Part shown: positions 33,428 through 42,753 of the stretch, one piece after another | How the letters are laid out: each line of letters opens with the position of its first letter | How positions within the stretch are numbered: the first letter of the stretch is position 1 | Source of the DNA: Ruminococcus sp. | GTDB lineage: Bacteria; Bacillota; Clostridia; Oscillospirales; Ruminococcaceae | DNA length: 64,000 nt | Assembly: GCA_018376535.1 (NCBI GenBank) | Contig: JAHABC010000001.1 | Span: 62,001-126,000 of the forward strand | Direction of reading: 5' to 3' | Program-made: the position numbers and the translations under genes | The notes under the pieces: generated by a model | The model's input: the letters and a program-made list of their open reading frames with translations, nothing else | Told to the model about the DNA's origin: nothing | Databases searched by the model: none

Positions 33428-34132
33428 CTATTGAACATTATCAAATAAATTTTCTGTTTCTTTTACTGCATTAGTCATATAAGTTCTAAATTCGTCCAAA
33501 GTCATGGATTTATACATATCTACAGATTGTTCAGCGTCTTCAAAAGTAGATAGTTCAAAGTCGAAACTATAGTCAGTTCCTAACTCTTGATTGATTTCAT
33601 CTAACACTTTAGAATAATCTTCCAATTGATTTAAATAATATTCTGCATACTTTTCGCCAACTAAAAGAGTAACATTTCCATCACTTTGAAGTCTAACTAG
33701 ATTATTATTTTTATCTAAATATTCAATATACTCTATAATTTCGCCATTTTTAAGGCGTAATCCTCTTTCGCCATAATACTTTGCATCGGAGGATATTTGA
33801 TAACTAACACTACCATCATCATTAACTACTTTGTCAGTAATAGAACTCAAATACTCATTAGATGTTAAATAATTGTATAAGTCAATTCTTTCTTGTAAAG
33901 TACCAATGTTAGCAAGAGCATCATATTTAGGAATGTTACTAGAAGATACATCATTATCTTCCAAAGTATCAGTAATGACATCTTTAGGAATGTTACTAGA
34001 AGATACATCATTATCTTCCAAAGTTTCAACTTCTTCAATAGCACTTATGCCATCAACACCAAGATAAGCATACGAAGTAATTATAACACCTACTGATAAA
34101 AAACCTAATATAGTATTTAATTTAATATTCAT
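33428..34132 (-). CDS. Exported or membrane-anchored protein with a duplicated 14-residue segment
   Basis: A 234-residue protein of unknown function. One N-terminal hydrophobic helix (ILGFLSVGVIITSYAYLGV) acts as signal peptide or anchor; no lipobox cysteine. Directly after it the segment LEDNDVSSSNIPK occurs twice, a linker-like acidic stretch encoded by 42-bp identical DNA repeats. The rest is an acidic domain with paired tyrosines and helices (YLTSNEYLSSITDKV, YYGERGLRLKNGEIIEYIEY, EINQELGTDYSFDFEL), without a recognisable family. TTAGGAGTG precedes the ATG and a good promoter and terminator flank it, so it is a single-gene unit. Confidence 0.7.
   Translation of the reverse strand: MNIKLNTILGFLSVGVIITSYAYLGVDGISAIEEVETLEDNDVSSSNIPKDVITDTLEDNDVSSSNIPKYDALANIGTLQERIDLYNYLTSNEYLSSITDKVVNDDGSVSYQISSDAKYYGERGLRLKNGEIIEYIEYLDKNNNLVRLQSDGNVTLLVGEKYAEYYLNQLEDYSKVLDEINQELGTDYSFDFELSTFEDAEQSVDMYKSMTLDEFRTYMTNAVKETENLFDNVQ
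33926..34024. repeat. Two identical 42-bp direct repeats
   Basis: 33926-33967 and 33983-34024 are the same 42 bases at a period of 57, in frame within the secreted-protein gene. Perfect identity indicates a recent duplication or slippage. Confidence 0.85.
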
Positions 34133-34176
34133 AATAAATCACTCCTAATACATTTGTAGACTTATTCATTTATTTT

Positions 34177-34205
34177 ATAATAACATATTATTAGAGTGTT
34201 GTCAA
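34177..34205 (-). promoter_or_regulatory. Promoter of the secreted-protein gene
   Basis: Minus strand TTGACA (34200-34205), 17 bp, TATTAT (34177-34182). Confidence 0.65.
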
Positions 34206-34259
34206 TACATACCACATAAAATTTTATATAAAATTATATATATCAAAGTGTACAATATG

Positions 34260-34290
34260 CAAAAAGGAGTATCTATTGCAGATACTCCTT
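34260..34290 (-). terminator. Terminator of the rpoBC operon
   Basis: AAGGAGTATCT pairs perfectly with AGATACTCCTT, five-base loop, followed on the minus strand by TTTTTGC. Confidence 0.9.
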
Positions 34291-34307
34291 AATAACAAAT
34301 ATAAATC

Positions 34308-37300
34308 TTAGTGTAAATAACTATTTTGCATTACTTCGCTACTGTTTTCGTTCTTAACGACTTGAACATTATTATAGATATCCATACCAGTACCAGCAGG
34401 TATAAGTTTACCAATAATAACATTTTCTTTAAGGCCTTGTAATCTATCAGTTTTACCTCTAATAGCGGCATCGGTAAGAGCCTTGGTAGTTTCTTGGAAC
34501 GATGCAGCAGATAAGAAACTCTCAGAAGTAGACGCAGCCTTTGTGATACCTTGTAGTACTGGAATAGTAGTAACTAACTTAACATCATATTCACCAGCAT
34601 CAATTCTAGCTTGAAGTTCTTCATTTACTGACATAATTTCAGTAGTTTCAACCAAAGTACCAGGAAGTAAGAAACTACTACCACTATCATCGATTTTAAC
34701 CTTACGAAGCATTTGACGTACTATAACTTCGATATGCTTATCGTTGATATCAACACCCTGTAGACGATATACCTTTTGTACTTCATTAATGATGTAATTT
34801 TGAACAGCATCTACACCCAAAATAGTTAAGATATCAGGTGGATAACAGTTACCCTCAGTAAGTCTAGTACCCTTAGTAATCTTTTCGCCCTCACGGACTT
34901 TAATCTTGTAGCTATAAGGTATTGGATAGTTTTCTACTACAGTGTTGCCATCTTCGGAGTTAGTAACCACGATATTTTTAGTAGTCTTAACTTCTTCAAT
35001 GTGAATGTAACCGTCAATCTTAGATAGTATAGCAGCATTCTTAGGACGACGACCTTCAAATAGTTCTTCAACACGAGGTAGACCCTGCGTGATATCTTCT
35101 GCCGATGCAATACCACCAGTGTGGAAAGTTCTCATAGTAAGTTGAGTACCAGGTTCACCTATGGATTGTGCAGCAATAATACCAACAGCCTCACCAACTG
35201 CTACTAAGTTACCATTAGCCAAGTTAGCACCATAGCACTTAGCACAAACGCCGTTTTTAGCTCTACAGTGTAGCACGGAACGAATTTTAATCTTTTCGAT
35301 ACCAGTATCTACAACCTTTTGAGCATCTTCTTCGGTCATAAGTTTATTTTTAGAAACTATAACTTCGCCATTTTCACCGAGTAGGTCATCTACTAGATAT
35401 CTACCAAGTAGACGTTCTTTAAATGGTTCAATCATTTCCTTGCCGTTTTTAATTTCAAATACTTCAATACCGTCTTTAGCACCGCAATCGTGCATTCTAA
35501 TGATAACTTCTTGAGAAACGTCTACAAGTCTACGAGTTAGATAACCAGAGTCAGCAGTTCTTAAAGCGGTATCAGCCAAGCCCTTTCTAGCTCCACGGGC
35601 AGATATAAAGTATTCCAAGATATTTAAGCCTTCACGATAGTTAGCCTTAATAGGCATTTCGATAGTCGCACCAGAAGTATTTGCGATAAGTCCACGCATA
35701 CCAGCAAGTTGACGCATTTGGTTCATACTACCTCTCGCACCAGAGTCAGCCATCATGTTAATAGGATTGTAAGCATCAAGACCGTTTTTAAGTGCAGAAG
35801 TAACATCTTCAGTAGCCTTATTCCAAATAGCTATAAATCTCTTAGACTTTTCAGTAGCAGATATATAACCATACTCATACTGTTGATTAATAACTGCAAT
35901 ATCAGCATCAGCCTTAGCAAGAATATCTTTCTTTTCCTTAGGAATTACGGCATCGCAAACGGCAACGGTAATTGCAGAACGAGTAGAATATTTAAATCCA
36001 AGAGCCTTAATTCTATCCAAAACTTCAGAAGTGGTAGTAGTACCATGGATTTTAATACATCTTTCAATGATATCGGAAAGTTGTTTCTTCTTAACTAGGA
36101 AAGAAATTTCCAAATCGAACTGTTTATCGGAATTAGTTCTGTCGACATAACCTAGGTTTTGAGGAATATTCTCATTGAATATCAACCTACCTACAGTACA
36201 GTCTATTATCTTAGATACTTTCTTACCACCGATATCCTTAGTAATTCTAACCTTAATCTTAGAGTGTAAAGATACTGCACCTTCATTATAAGCCATAAGA
36301 GCCTCATTAACATCACGGAATACTTTACCCTCACCGATTTCGCCATCTTTTACAATGGTTAGATAGTAAGAACCTAATATCATATCTTGAGTAGGAACTG
36401 CAACAGGTCTACCATCAGATGGTTTTAATAGGTTGTTAGCAGCCAACATTAAAAATCTAGCCTCAGCTTGAGCCTCCGCAGATAATGGAAGGTGTACAGC
36501 CATTTGGTCGCCATCGAAGTCGGCATTATAAGCAGTACATACTAGTGGGTGAAGTTTTAACGCTCTACCCTCAACTAGAACAGGCTCGAACGCTTGAATA
36601 CCTAGACGGTGTAAAGTAGGAGCACGGTTCAAAAGTACTGGGTGACCTTTAATAACTTCTTCAAGAGCGTCCCAAACTTCAGTAGATGCTCTATCCACTT
36701 TCTTTCTAGCACTCTTAATGTTAGTTATGTTGTTATTTTTATTATCGACCAATCTTTTTAGAACGAACGGTTTAAATAGTTCAAGAGCCATCTCCTTAGG
36801 CAAACCACATTGATACATCTTCAATTCAGGGCCAACTACGATAACTGAACGTCCAGAGTAGTCAACACGCTTACCAAGTAAGTTTTGTCTAAAACGACCT
36901 TGCTTACCCTTTAGCATATCGGATAGAGATTTTAAAGCTCTGTTGTTAGGGCCAGTTACTGGTTTACCGTGTCTGCCGTTATCTATTAGAGCGTCAACAG
37001 CTTCTTGGAGCATTCTCTTTTCGTTTCTAATGATGATATCAGGAGCATCAAGTTGTAGCATCTTTCTAAGACGGTTATTTCTATTGATAACTCTACGATA
37101 TAGGTCGTTAAGGTCAGAAGTAGCATATCTACCACCATCTAACATAACCATAGGTCTAATATCTGGAGGAATAACTGGAATAGCATCTAAAGTCATCCAA
37201 GATGGTTTATTAACTTGACGCATATTAGCACCAGATAGTCTAAAAGCCTCAATAATTTCCAATCTCTTTAGAAGTTTAACTTTCTTTTGACCAGATGGTA

Positions 37301-38477
37301 AGTCTTTCAACTCACTTTTCAAATCATTAGAAGTCCAAGTAAGGTCATCTGTCCAATACTTTACTACATACTTAGAAAATTGAACATCATTTTCAGGAAC
37401 TTTATCAGTTAATATAGAATATAGATATTCATAGCCATTAGCATATTCAACCAAGTTTTTCTTAGAACTCTTAGCCTCTTGATTAAACTCTTCAACATCA
37501 GAAGTCTTAACCACTTTATTTTCCTTAAAGCTAGAATCTCCCTTATTAGTAACCATGCATAAAGATTTATCTAAAAGACCATTAAACTCATCTAAAGGCA
37601 TTTCGCCGAAAATGTTAGCAAACTTCTCATAATTTTCAGCAATATATTGACATAATTTCTCTTTAAATAGAGATACTATATAATCCGAACCAGTAGCTAA
37701 CTTTATAGTTGGGAACTTATGTTCTTCAGCATCAAGATTATAACGCATAATAGAAGTTCTAACTTCTGTTCTAGTAACCTTTTGACCGTTTTCATACTTA
37801 GAAGTAACGCCATCTACTATTACAGAAAATCTTTCGTTGATAAAGTCTTCAATTTCCTCTGGAGATAGTCCAGTAATACTAGCTACAAGATTTAACTCCT
37901 TCATAATATAGTGATTATATCTAGTAGGGTCGTAATCGTTAAGAAGTTTTTGGATAGCCTCAGCACCCATATCAGCATAGAAGTTATCGCCAAACTTTTG
38001 TAGATAGTTGTTATATTCTGTTTCGGTTAATATCTGTTTTTTTAGAAGTTCTCCGTTGTTGCCTGGGTCTACAACGATATATCTAGTAAAGTATAGAATT
38101 TCCTCAAGTCTTTTTTGAGAAATATCTAAAACTTGACCAATTCTAGATGGAGTACCCTTAAAATACCAAATATGAGAAACAGGTGTAGCAAGTTCAATGT
38201 GACCCATTCTTTCACGTCTAACCTTAGCACGAGTAACTTCAACGCCACACTTATCGCAGATAGTACCCTTAAAGCGAATTTTTTTATACTTACCACAGTG
38301 ACATTCCCAGTCTTTAGTAGGTCCAAAGATTCTTTCACAGAAAAGACCATCTTTTTCTGGTTTAGTAGTTCTGTAGTTAATAGTTTCAGGTCTTTCTACA
38401 ACGCCGTTCGACCATTTTCTAATCTGTTCTGGAGAAGCAAGACCTATATTTATGGATTCAAATACGTTAAATTCCAA
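34308..38477 (-). CDS. rpoC: RNA polymerase beta-prime subunit
   Basis: A 1389-residue subunit, longer than the roughly 1200 residues of most Firmicutes because of extra sequence in the first half. The N-terminal zinc finger is CHCGKYKKIRFKGTICDKCG; the catalytic Mg site is YNADFDGDQMAVH. The bridge helix and trigger loop region read SGARGSMNQMRQLAGMRGL and FHTGGIASAEDITQGLPRVE. The start is TTG (38477) behind GGGAGGAT, since MEFNVFESINIGLASPEQIR is the canonical beginning and no ATG is near. It is 118 bases downstream of rpoB, and that gap is structured. rpsL and rpsG, often next, are missing. Confidence 0.97.
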   Translation of the reverse strand: MEFNVFESINIGLASPEQIRKWSNGVVERPETINYRTTKPEKDGLFCERIFGPTKDWECHCGKYKKIRFKGTICDKCGVEVTRAKVRRERMGHIELATPVSHIWYFKGTPSRIGQVLDISQKRLEEILYFTRYIVVDPGNNGELLKKQILTETEYNNYLQKFGDNFYADMGAEAIQKLLNDYDPTRYNHYIMKELNLVASITGLSPEEIEDFINERFSVIVDGVTSKYENGQKVTRTEVRTSIMRYNLDAEEHKFPTIKLATGSDYIVSLFKEKLCQYIAENYEKFANIFGEMPLDEFNGLLDKSLCMVTNKGDSSFKENKVVKTSDVEEFNQEAKSSKKNLVEYANGYEYLYSILTDKVPENDVQFSKYVVKYWTDDLTWTSNDLKSELKDLPSGQKKVKLLKRLEIIEAFRLSGANMRQVNKPSWMTLDAIPVIPPDIRPMVMLDGGRYATSDLNDLYRRVINRNNRLRKMLQLDAPDIIIRNEKRMLQEAVDALIDNGRHGKPVTGPNNRALKSLSDMLKGKQGRFRQNLLGKRVDYSGRSVIVVGPELKMYQCGLPKEMALELFKPFVLKRLVDNKNNNITNIKSARKKVDRASTEVWDALEEVIKGHPVLLNRAPTLHRLGIQAFEPVLVEGRALKLHPLVCTAYNADFDGDQMAVHLPLSAEAQAEARFLMLAANNLLKPSDGRPVAVPTQDMILGSYYLTIVKDGEIGEGKVFRDVNEALMAYNEGAVSLHSKIKVRITKDIGGKKVSKIIDCTVGRLIFNENIPQNLGYVDRTNSDKQFDLEISFLVKKKQLSDIIERCIKIHGTTTTSEVLDRIKALGFKYSTRSAITVAVCDAVIPKEKKDILAKADADIAVINQQYEYGYISATEKSKRFIAIWNKATEDVTSALKNGLDAYNPINMMADSGARGSMNQMRQLAGMRGLIANTSGATIEMPIKANYREGLNILEYFISARGARKGLADTALRTADSGYLTRRLVDVSQEVIIRMHDCGAKDGIEVFEIKNGKEMIEPFKERLLGRYLVDDLLGENGEVIVSKNKLMTEEDAQKVVDTGIEKIKIRSVLHCRAKNGVCAKCYGANLANGNLVAVGEAVGIIAAQSIGEPGTQLTMRTFHTGGIASAEDITQGLPRVEELFEGRRPKNAAILSKIDGYIHIEEVKTTKNIVVTNSEDGNTVVENYPIPYSYKIKVREGEKITKGTRLTEGNCYPPDILTILGVDAVQNYIINEVQKVYRLQGVDINDKHIEVIVRQMLRKVKIDDSGSSFLLPGTLVETTEIMSVNEELQARIDAGEYDVKLVTTIPVLQGITKAASTSESFLSAASFQETTKALTDAAIRGKTDRLQGLKENVIIGKLIPAGTGMDIYNNVQVVKNENSSEVMQNSYLH

Positions 38478-38504
38478 ATTATTATCCTCCCATATTTCAA
38501 TATA

Positions 38505-38554
38505 ATGGCTATGGCACTCTTAACACAAGTTAAGAGTAAGCCAACAAGAGCCAT
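38505..38554 (-). promoter_or_regulatory. Structured rpoB-rpoC intergenic hairpin
   Basis: ACTCTTAAC/GTTAAGAGT (38516-38537) is nested inside ATGGCT/AGCCAT (38505-38510 and 38549-38554). No U-run follows, so it is more likely an RNA processing or stability element than a terminator. Confidence 0.45.
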
Positions 38555-38595
38555 CAAGCGAGTAACATTTATAAGCGTTCAAACATAAGATTACA

Positions 38596-41500
38596 TTAAT
38601 CATCGTAGTTAAAGCCTTTAAAATCCTCATCACTATCAATATCGATAGCATTTAAATTATCGGCATCATTTTCATCTACAGCGAAGTAACCATCACTATC
38701 GGTCAAATCATTAACGATGTCAGTCTTTTCAAGTAGTTCGTCATCGTCATCATTTGAACCTTGATAGTTCTTGTTATCATTTTCATCACTAGGAATGTAA
38801 TCACTTCTAGATGGAATATCGTCATCAATATTCTGTTTAAGGTCGATTTCGTTATTATTCTTATCAAGGACTCTAACATCAAGACATAATGATTGAAGTT
38901 CCTTAATAAGAACCTTAAAGGATTCTGGTATACCAGACTTTGGAACGTTTTGACCTTTAACTATAGCTTCATAAGTATTTACACGTCCAATAGTATCATC
39001 AGATTTTACTGTTAATATTTCTTGTAATGTATAAGCAGCACCATAAGCCTCTAAAGCCCAAACTTCCATTTCACCGAATCTTTGACCACCAAACTGAGCC
39101 TTACCACCTAAAGGTTGTTGTGTAACTAGTGAGTAAGGACCTACAGAACGAGCATGAATCTTATCATCTACAAGGTGGTGAAGTTTTAGATAGTACATAT
39201 AACCAACAGTAACCTTATTATCGAAAGGTTGACCAGTACGACCATCATATAGAGTAAACTTACCATCTTCGTTGAAGTCAACACCATTGAAAAGCATATT
39301 TGGGTCATCAACAGAGTGAATTTTTTCGTTAGCCTCACGGAAACAAGCACGAATATCTTCTTCGTGAGCACCATCAAATACTGGAGTCATAATCTTCCAA
39401 CCTAGAGCCTTACAAGCCATACCTAGATGTACTTCAAGTACTTGTCCTATGTTCATACGAGAAGGTACACCCAATGGGTTAAGTACTATATCAAGTGGAG
39501 TACCATCTGCAAGGAATGGCATATCTTCAGGAGGTAGTATGCGTGAAACGACACCCTTATTACCATGACGACCAGCCATCTTGTCACCTACAGAGATTTT
39601 TCTCTTTTGGGCAATATAGCATCTAACTAACTTGTTAACACCTGGAGAAAGTTCGTCACAGTTTTTACGAGTAAATACCTTTACATCTACAATGACACCA
39701 CTCTCACCATGAGGTACTTTAAGTGAATTATCTCTAACTTCACGAGCCTTTTCACCGAATATGGCTCTTAGAAGTCTTTCTTCAGCAGTAAGTTCAGTTT
39801 CGCCCTTAGGAGTAACCTTACCTACTAATATATCACCAGCATGAACTTCAGCACCTATACGAATAATACCATTTTCGTCCAAATCCTTAATAGCATCGTC
39901 ACCAACGTTAGGGATATCTCTAGTAATTTCTTCTGGACCAAGTTTAGTATCTCTAGCCTCTATTTCATACTCCTCAATATGCACTGAAGTATACATATCT
40001 TCACGAACTAATCTTTCATTTAATAGAACAGCGTCCTCATAGTTGTAACCTTCCCAAGTCATAAAGCCTATTAGAGCATTTTTACCTAGGGAAATTTCAC
40101 CATCGCAAGTAGCAGGACCATCGGCAAGAACTTGACCAACCTTAACGTGTTCACCAACACTTACGATAGGTCTTTGATTTACACAAGTACCTTGGTTGGA
40201 ACGCTTAAACTTAGTAAGTTTATAATTGTGGTCTTGATAGTTTGCATCTTTTACTACTATGTGGTCAGCATCTAAAGATACTACAACGCCATCATGTTTA
40301 GATATTATACAAACTCCAGAGTCTACAGCAGCTTTATATTCCATACCAGTACCAACTATAGGACTCTCTGTCTTTAATAGTGGAACGGCTTGACGTTGCA
40401 TGTTAGAACCCATTAAAGCACGGTTAGCGTCATCATTTTCAAGGAAAGGTATCATAGCAGTAGCTACAGATACTACCATCTTAGGAGATACGTCCATAAA
40501 GTCTACAGTATCTCTGTCGGCTTCAAGGATTTTATCTCTATAACGAACGTTTACTCTAGGACGTTCAAACTTACCATCTTCAGTAAGAGGTTCATTAGCT
40601 TGAGCAACTACAAAGTTATCTTCAACGTCTGCGGTCATGTAGACTACTTCATTAGTAACTACGCCAGTAGCTTTATCTATTTTACGATATGGAGCTTCAA
40701 TAAATCCATACTCATTAATTCTAGCAAAGGTTGCTAAATAAGATATAAGTCCGATGTTTGGACCTTCAGGAGTTTCAATAGGACACATTCTACCATAGTG
40801 GCTATAGTGGACATCTCTAACTTCAAATCCTGCTCTATCTCTAGAAAGACCACCTGGACCTAATGCAGAGAGTCTTCTCTTGTGAGTAAGTTCTGCAAGA
40901 GGGTTAGTCTGGTCCATAAATTGAGATAGTGGAGAAGAACCAAAGAACTCTTTAATAGCAGCAGTAATAGGTCTAATGTTTACTACGCTCTGTGCAGATA
41001 GTGAATCAGAATCTTGACTAGCAGTGTTCATCTTTTCACGAACGTTTCTTTCCATTCTAGCAAAGCCAATTCTAATTTGATTTTGTAGAAGTTCACCAAC
41101 TGAACGGATACGTCTATTTCCTAGATGGTCTATATCATCGATAGTACCAACGCCATCACATAGGTTTAAGAAGTAACTAATAGTAGCAAAGATATCATCT
41201 AATATAATATGCTTTGGAACTAATTCGTCCACACGTCTTTTAACGTTTTCTTCAATTTTCTCAGCGTCAGCAGAGTTTTCTAATATATCTTTTAGAACCT
41301 TAAAGGAAACCTTTTCATTTATGTTGTATTCAGCAGGGTCAAAATCAACGTAACCAGAGATATCGACCATACCGTTACCAATAATTTTAACTTCTTTATC
41401 AATCATACGAGTCTTATACTCGCCGATTTCATTTTGATAGTACTCTTTAGTTTCAACTTGAACGAAAGCCTCATATACACCAGCTTGTTCAATTTCAAGA

Positions 41501-42450
41501 GCCTTTTCTTTGTTTATACGTTCACCAGCTTCGGCTAAAAGTTCACCAGTAAGAGTATTAATAACAGGTCTAGATAGAGTATGACCTTCAAGTCTAGACG
41601 CAATGCCTAACTTTTTATTATACTTATATCTACCAAAACGGCAGAGGTCGTATCTTCTAGCATCAAAGAATAGGTTATTTATATGAGTCATAGAACTTTC
41701 GACGGTAGGTGGTTCACCTGGACGAAGTTTTCTGTAGACATCTATTAAAGCGTCATTAGTATTCTTAGTGCTATCCTTATCCAAGATAGTCTTATTAAGT
41801 CTTTCATCTGGACCAAATAGTTCAAATATTTGCTCATCAGTACCAACACCCAATGCTCTAATGAAGGTAGTAATGGCAATCTTTCTATTTTTATCTATAC
41901 GCACGTACACGATATCGTTAGAGTCCATTTCGTACTCAAGCCATGCACCACGGTTTGGAATAACTGTAGATTTAAATAAATCTTTACCAGCCTTGTCCTT
42001 TTCACAAGCATAGTAAACACCAGGAGAACGCACTAATTGAGATACAATAACACGTTCAGCACCATTAATAACAAAAGTACCACTATCAGTCATTAAAGGG
42101 AAATCACCCATGTAAATTTCAGAAGATTTAGCTTCGTTTTTCTCTTTATTCCATAACTTAGCAGTAACATATAATGGAGCAGCATAAGTAGCATCTCTTT
42201 CCTTACATTCAGCGATAGAGTATTTAGGCTTATCATCTATCCTGTAATCTACGAAGTTTAGAACTAGGTTGCCGTTATAGTCTGTAATAGCAGACATATC
42301 ACGGAAGACTTCTTTTAGTCCTTCTTCCTTAAACCATTTGTAAGAATTTTTTTGCACCTCGATAAGATTAGGCATTTCAAGAGCCTCAGTAATCTTTCCA
42401 AAGCTCATTCTGGTATTCTTTCCGAGTTGTTTAGGTTCAACATTCACCAT
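38596..42450 (-). CDS. rpoB: RNA polymerase beta subunit
   Basis: A 1284-residue subunit. Recognisable blocks include the rifampicin-binding region SSPLSQFMDQTNPLAELTHK followed by RRLSALGPGGLSRDRAG, the GPNIGLISYLATFARINEYG stretch, and the C-terminal clamp GGKAQFGGQRFGEMEVWALE. The rifampicin pocket residues appear wild type by eye. After the conserved end there is an acidic tail of about 75 residues (ending DIDSDEDFKGFNYDD), seen in Ruminococcus-type Clostridia. Start is the ATG at 42450 behind AAGGAGGT. Unusually, rplJ-rplL do not precede it; it has its own promoter and leader. Confidence 0.97.
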   Translation of the reverse strand: MVNVEPKQLGKNTRMSFGKITEALEMPNLIEVQKNSYKWFKEEGLKEVFRDMSAITDYNGNLVLNFVDYRIDDKPKYSIAECKERDATYAAPLYVTAKLWNKEKNEAKSSEIYMGDFPLMTDSGTFVINGAERVIVSQLVRSPGVYYACEKDKAGKDLFKSTVIPNRGAWLEYEMDSNDIVYVRIDKNRKIAITTFIRALGVGTDEQIFELFGPDERLNKTILDKDSTKNTNDALIDVYRKLRPGEPPTVESSMTHINNLFFDARRYDLCRFGRYKYNKKLGIASRLEGHTLSRPVINTLTGELLAEAGERINKEKALEIEQAGVYEAFVQVETKEYYQNEIGEYKTRMIDKEVKIIGNGMVDISGYVDFDPAEYNINEKVSFKVLKDILENSADAEKIEENVKRRVDELVPKHIILDDIFATISYFLNLCDGVGTIDDIDHLGNRRIRSVGELLQNQIRIGFARMERNVREKMNTASQDSDSLSAQSVVNIRPITAAIKEFFGSSPLSQFMDQTNPLAELTHKRRLSALGPGGLSRDRAGFEVRDVHYSHYGRMCPIETPEGPNIGLISYLATFARINEYGFIEAPYRKIDKATGVVTNEVVYMTADVEDNFVVAQANEPLTEDGKFERPRVNVRYRDKILEADRDTVDFMDVSPKMVVSVATAMIPFLENDDANRALMGSNMQRQAVPLLKTESPIVGTGMEYKAAVDSGVCIISKHDGVVVSLDADHIVVKDANYQDHNYKLTKFKRSNQGTCVNQRPIVSVGEHVKVGQVLADGPATCDGEISLGKNALIGFMTWEGYNYEDAVLLNERLVREDMYTSVHIEEYEIEARDTKLGPEEITRDIPNVGDDAIKDLDENGIIRIGAEVHAGDILVGKVTPKGETELTAEERLLRAIFGEKAREVRDNSLKVPHGESGVIVDVKVFTRKNCDELSPGVNKLVRCYIAQKRKISVGDKMAGRHGNKGVVSRILPPEDMPFLADGTPLDIVLNPLGVPSRMNIGQVLEVHLGMACKALGWKIMTPVFDGAHEEDIRACFREANEKIHSVDDPNMLFNGVDFNEDGKFTLYDGRTGQPFDNKVTVGYMYYLKLHHLVDDKIHARSVGPYSLVTQQPLGGKAQFGGQRFGEMEVWALEAYGAAYTLQEILTVKSDDTIGRVNTYEAIVKGQNVPKSGIPESFKVLIKELQSLCLDVRVLDKNNNEIDLKQNIDDDIPSRSDYIPSDENDNKNYQGSNDDDDELLEKTDIVNDLTDSDGYFAVDENDADNLNAIDIDSDEDFKGFNYDD

Positions 42451-42511
42451 AAGTTCGGGACTACCTCCTTTTTGTAGTTAGAGCCATTCGGCATAAAATA
42501 CAGCACTGCAC

Positions 42512-42548
42512 GGATTAGTTAAATTTGGATTTAAGTTATCGGTGCAGA
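42512..42548 (-). promoter_or_regulatory. Hairpin in the rpoB leader
   Basis: On the minus strand CTGCACcGAT and ATCcGTGCAG flank an AT-rich loop. It lies in the roughly 190-base untranslated leader between the rpoB promoter and start. Its role is unknown; autoregulation is a possibility. Confidence 0.45.
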
Positions 42549-42562
42549 AAATAAAAAAATAC

Positions 42563-42590
42563 TTGCTTTTTTCTATGGATATGTTATAAT
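42563..42590 (+). promoter_or_regulatory. Possible comM promoter
   Basis: Plus strand TTGCTT (42563-42568), 16 bp, TATAAT (42585-42590) preceded by ATGT. It faces the rpoB promoter, and the two transcripts would overlap by about 60 bases. Confidence 0.5.
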
Positions 42591-42646
42591 TTTTTTAGTA
42601 AATACAATTATCCATGCTAGAAATATTCATTATGATACATTGTATT

Positions 42647-42675
42647 ATTATACTATAACTTTTAAAAAAAGTCAA
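42647..42675 (-). promoter_or_regulatory. Promoter of rpoBC
   Basis: Minus strand TTGACT (42670-42675), 17 bp, TATAAT (42647-42652). Confidence 0.8.
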
Positions 42676-42753
42676 GAGTTTTTTTAAAAAAGTCTAAACA
42701 TTGCACAAGACATACATCAATAAAATTCTAAAAAGGTGAGTGATTTATATATT

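Noticed and set aside
33926..34024. Identical 42-bp repeats with a 15-bp gap, at first sight CRISPR-like
   Set aside because: Only two copies, in frame within a protein gene, encoding an acidic linker.
35709..38588. Plus-strand open frames opposite rpoC
   Set aside because: Antisense shadows of a strongly conserved gene.
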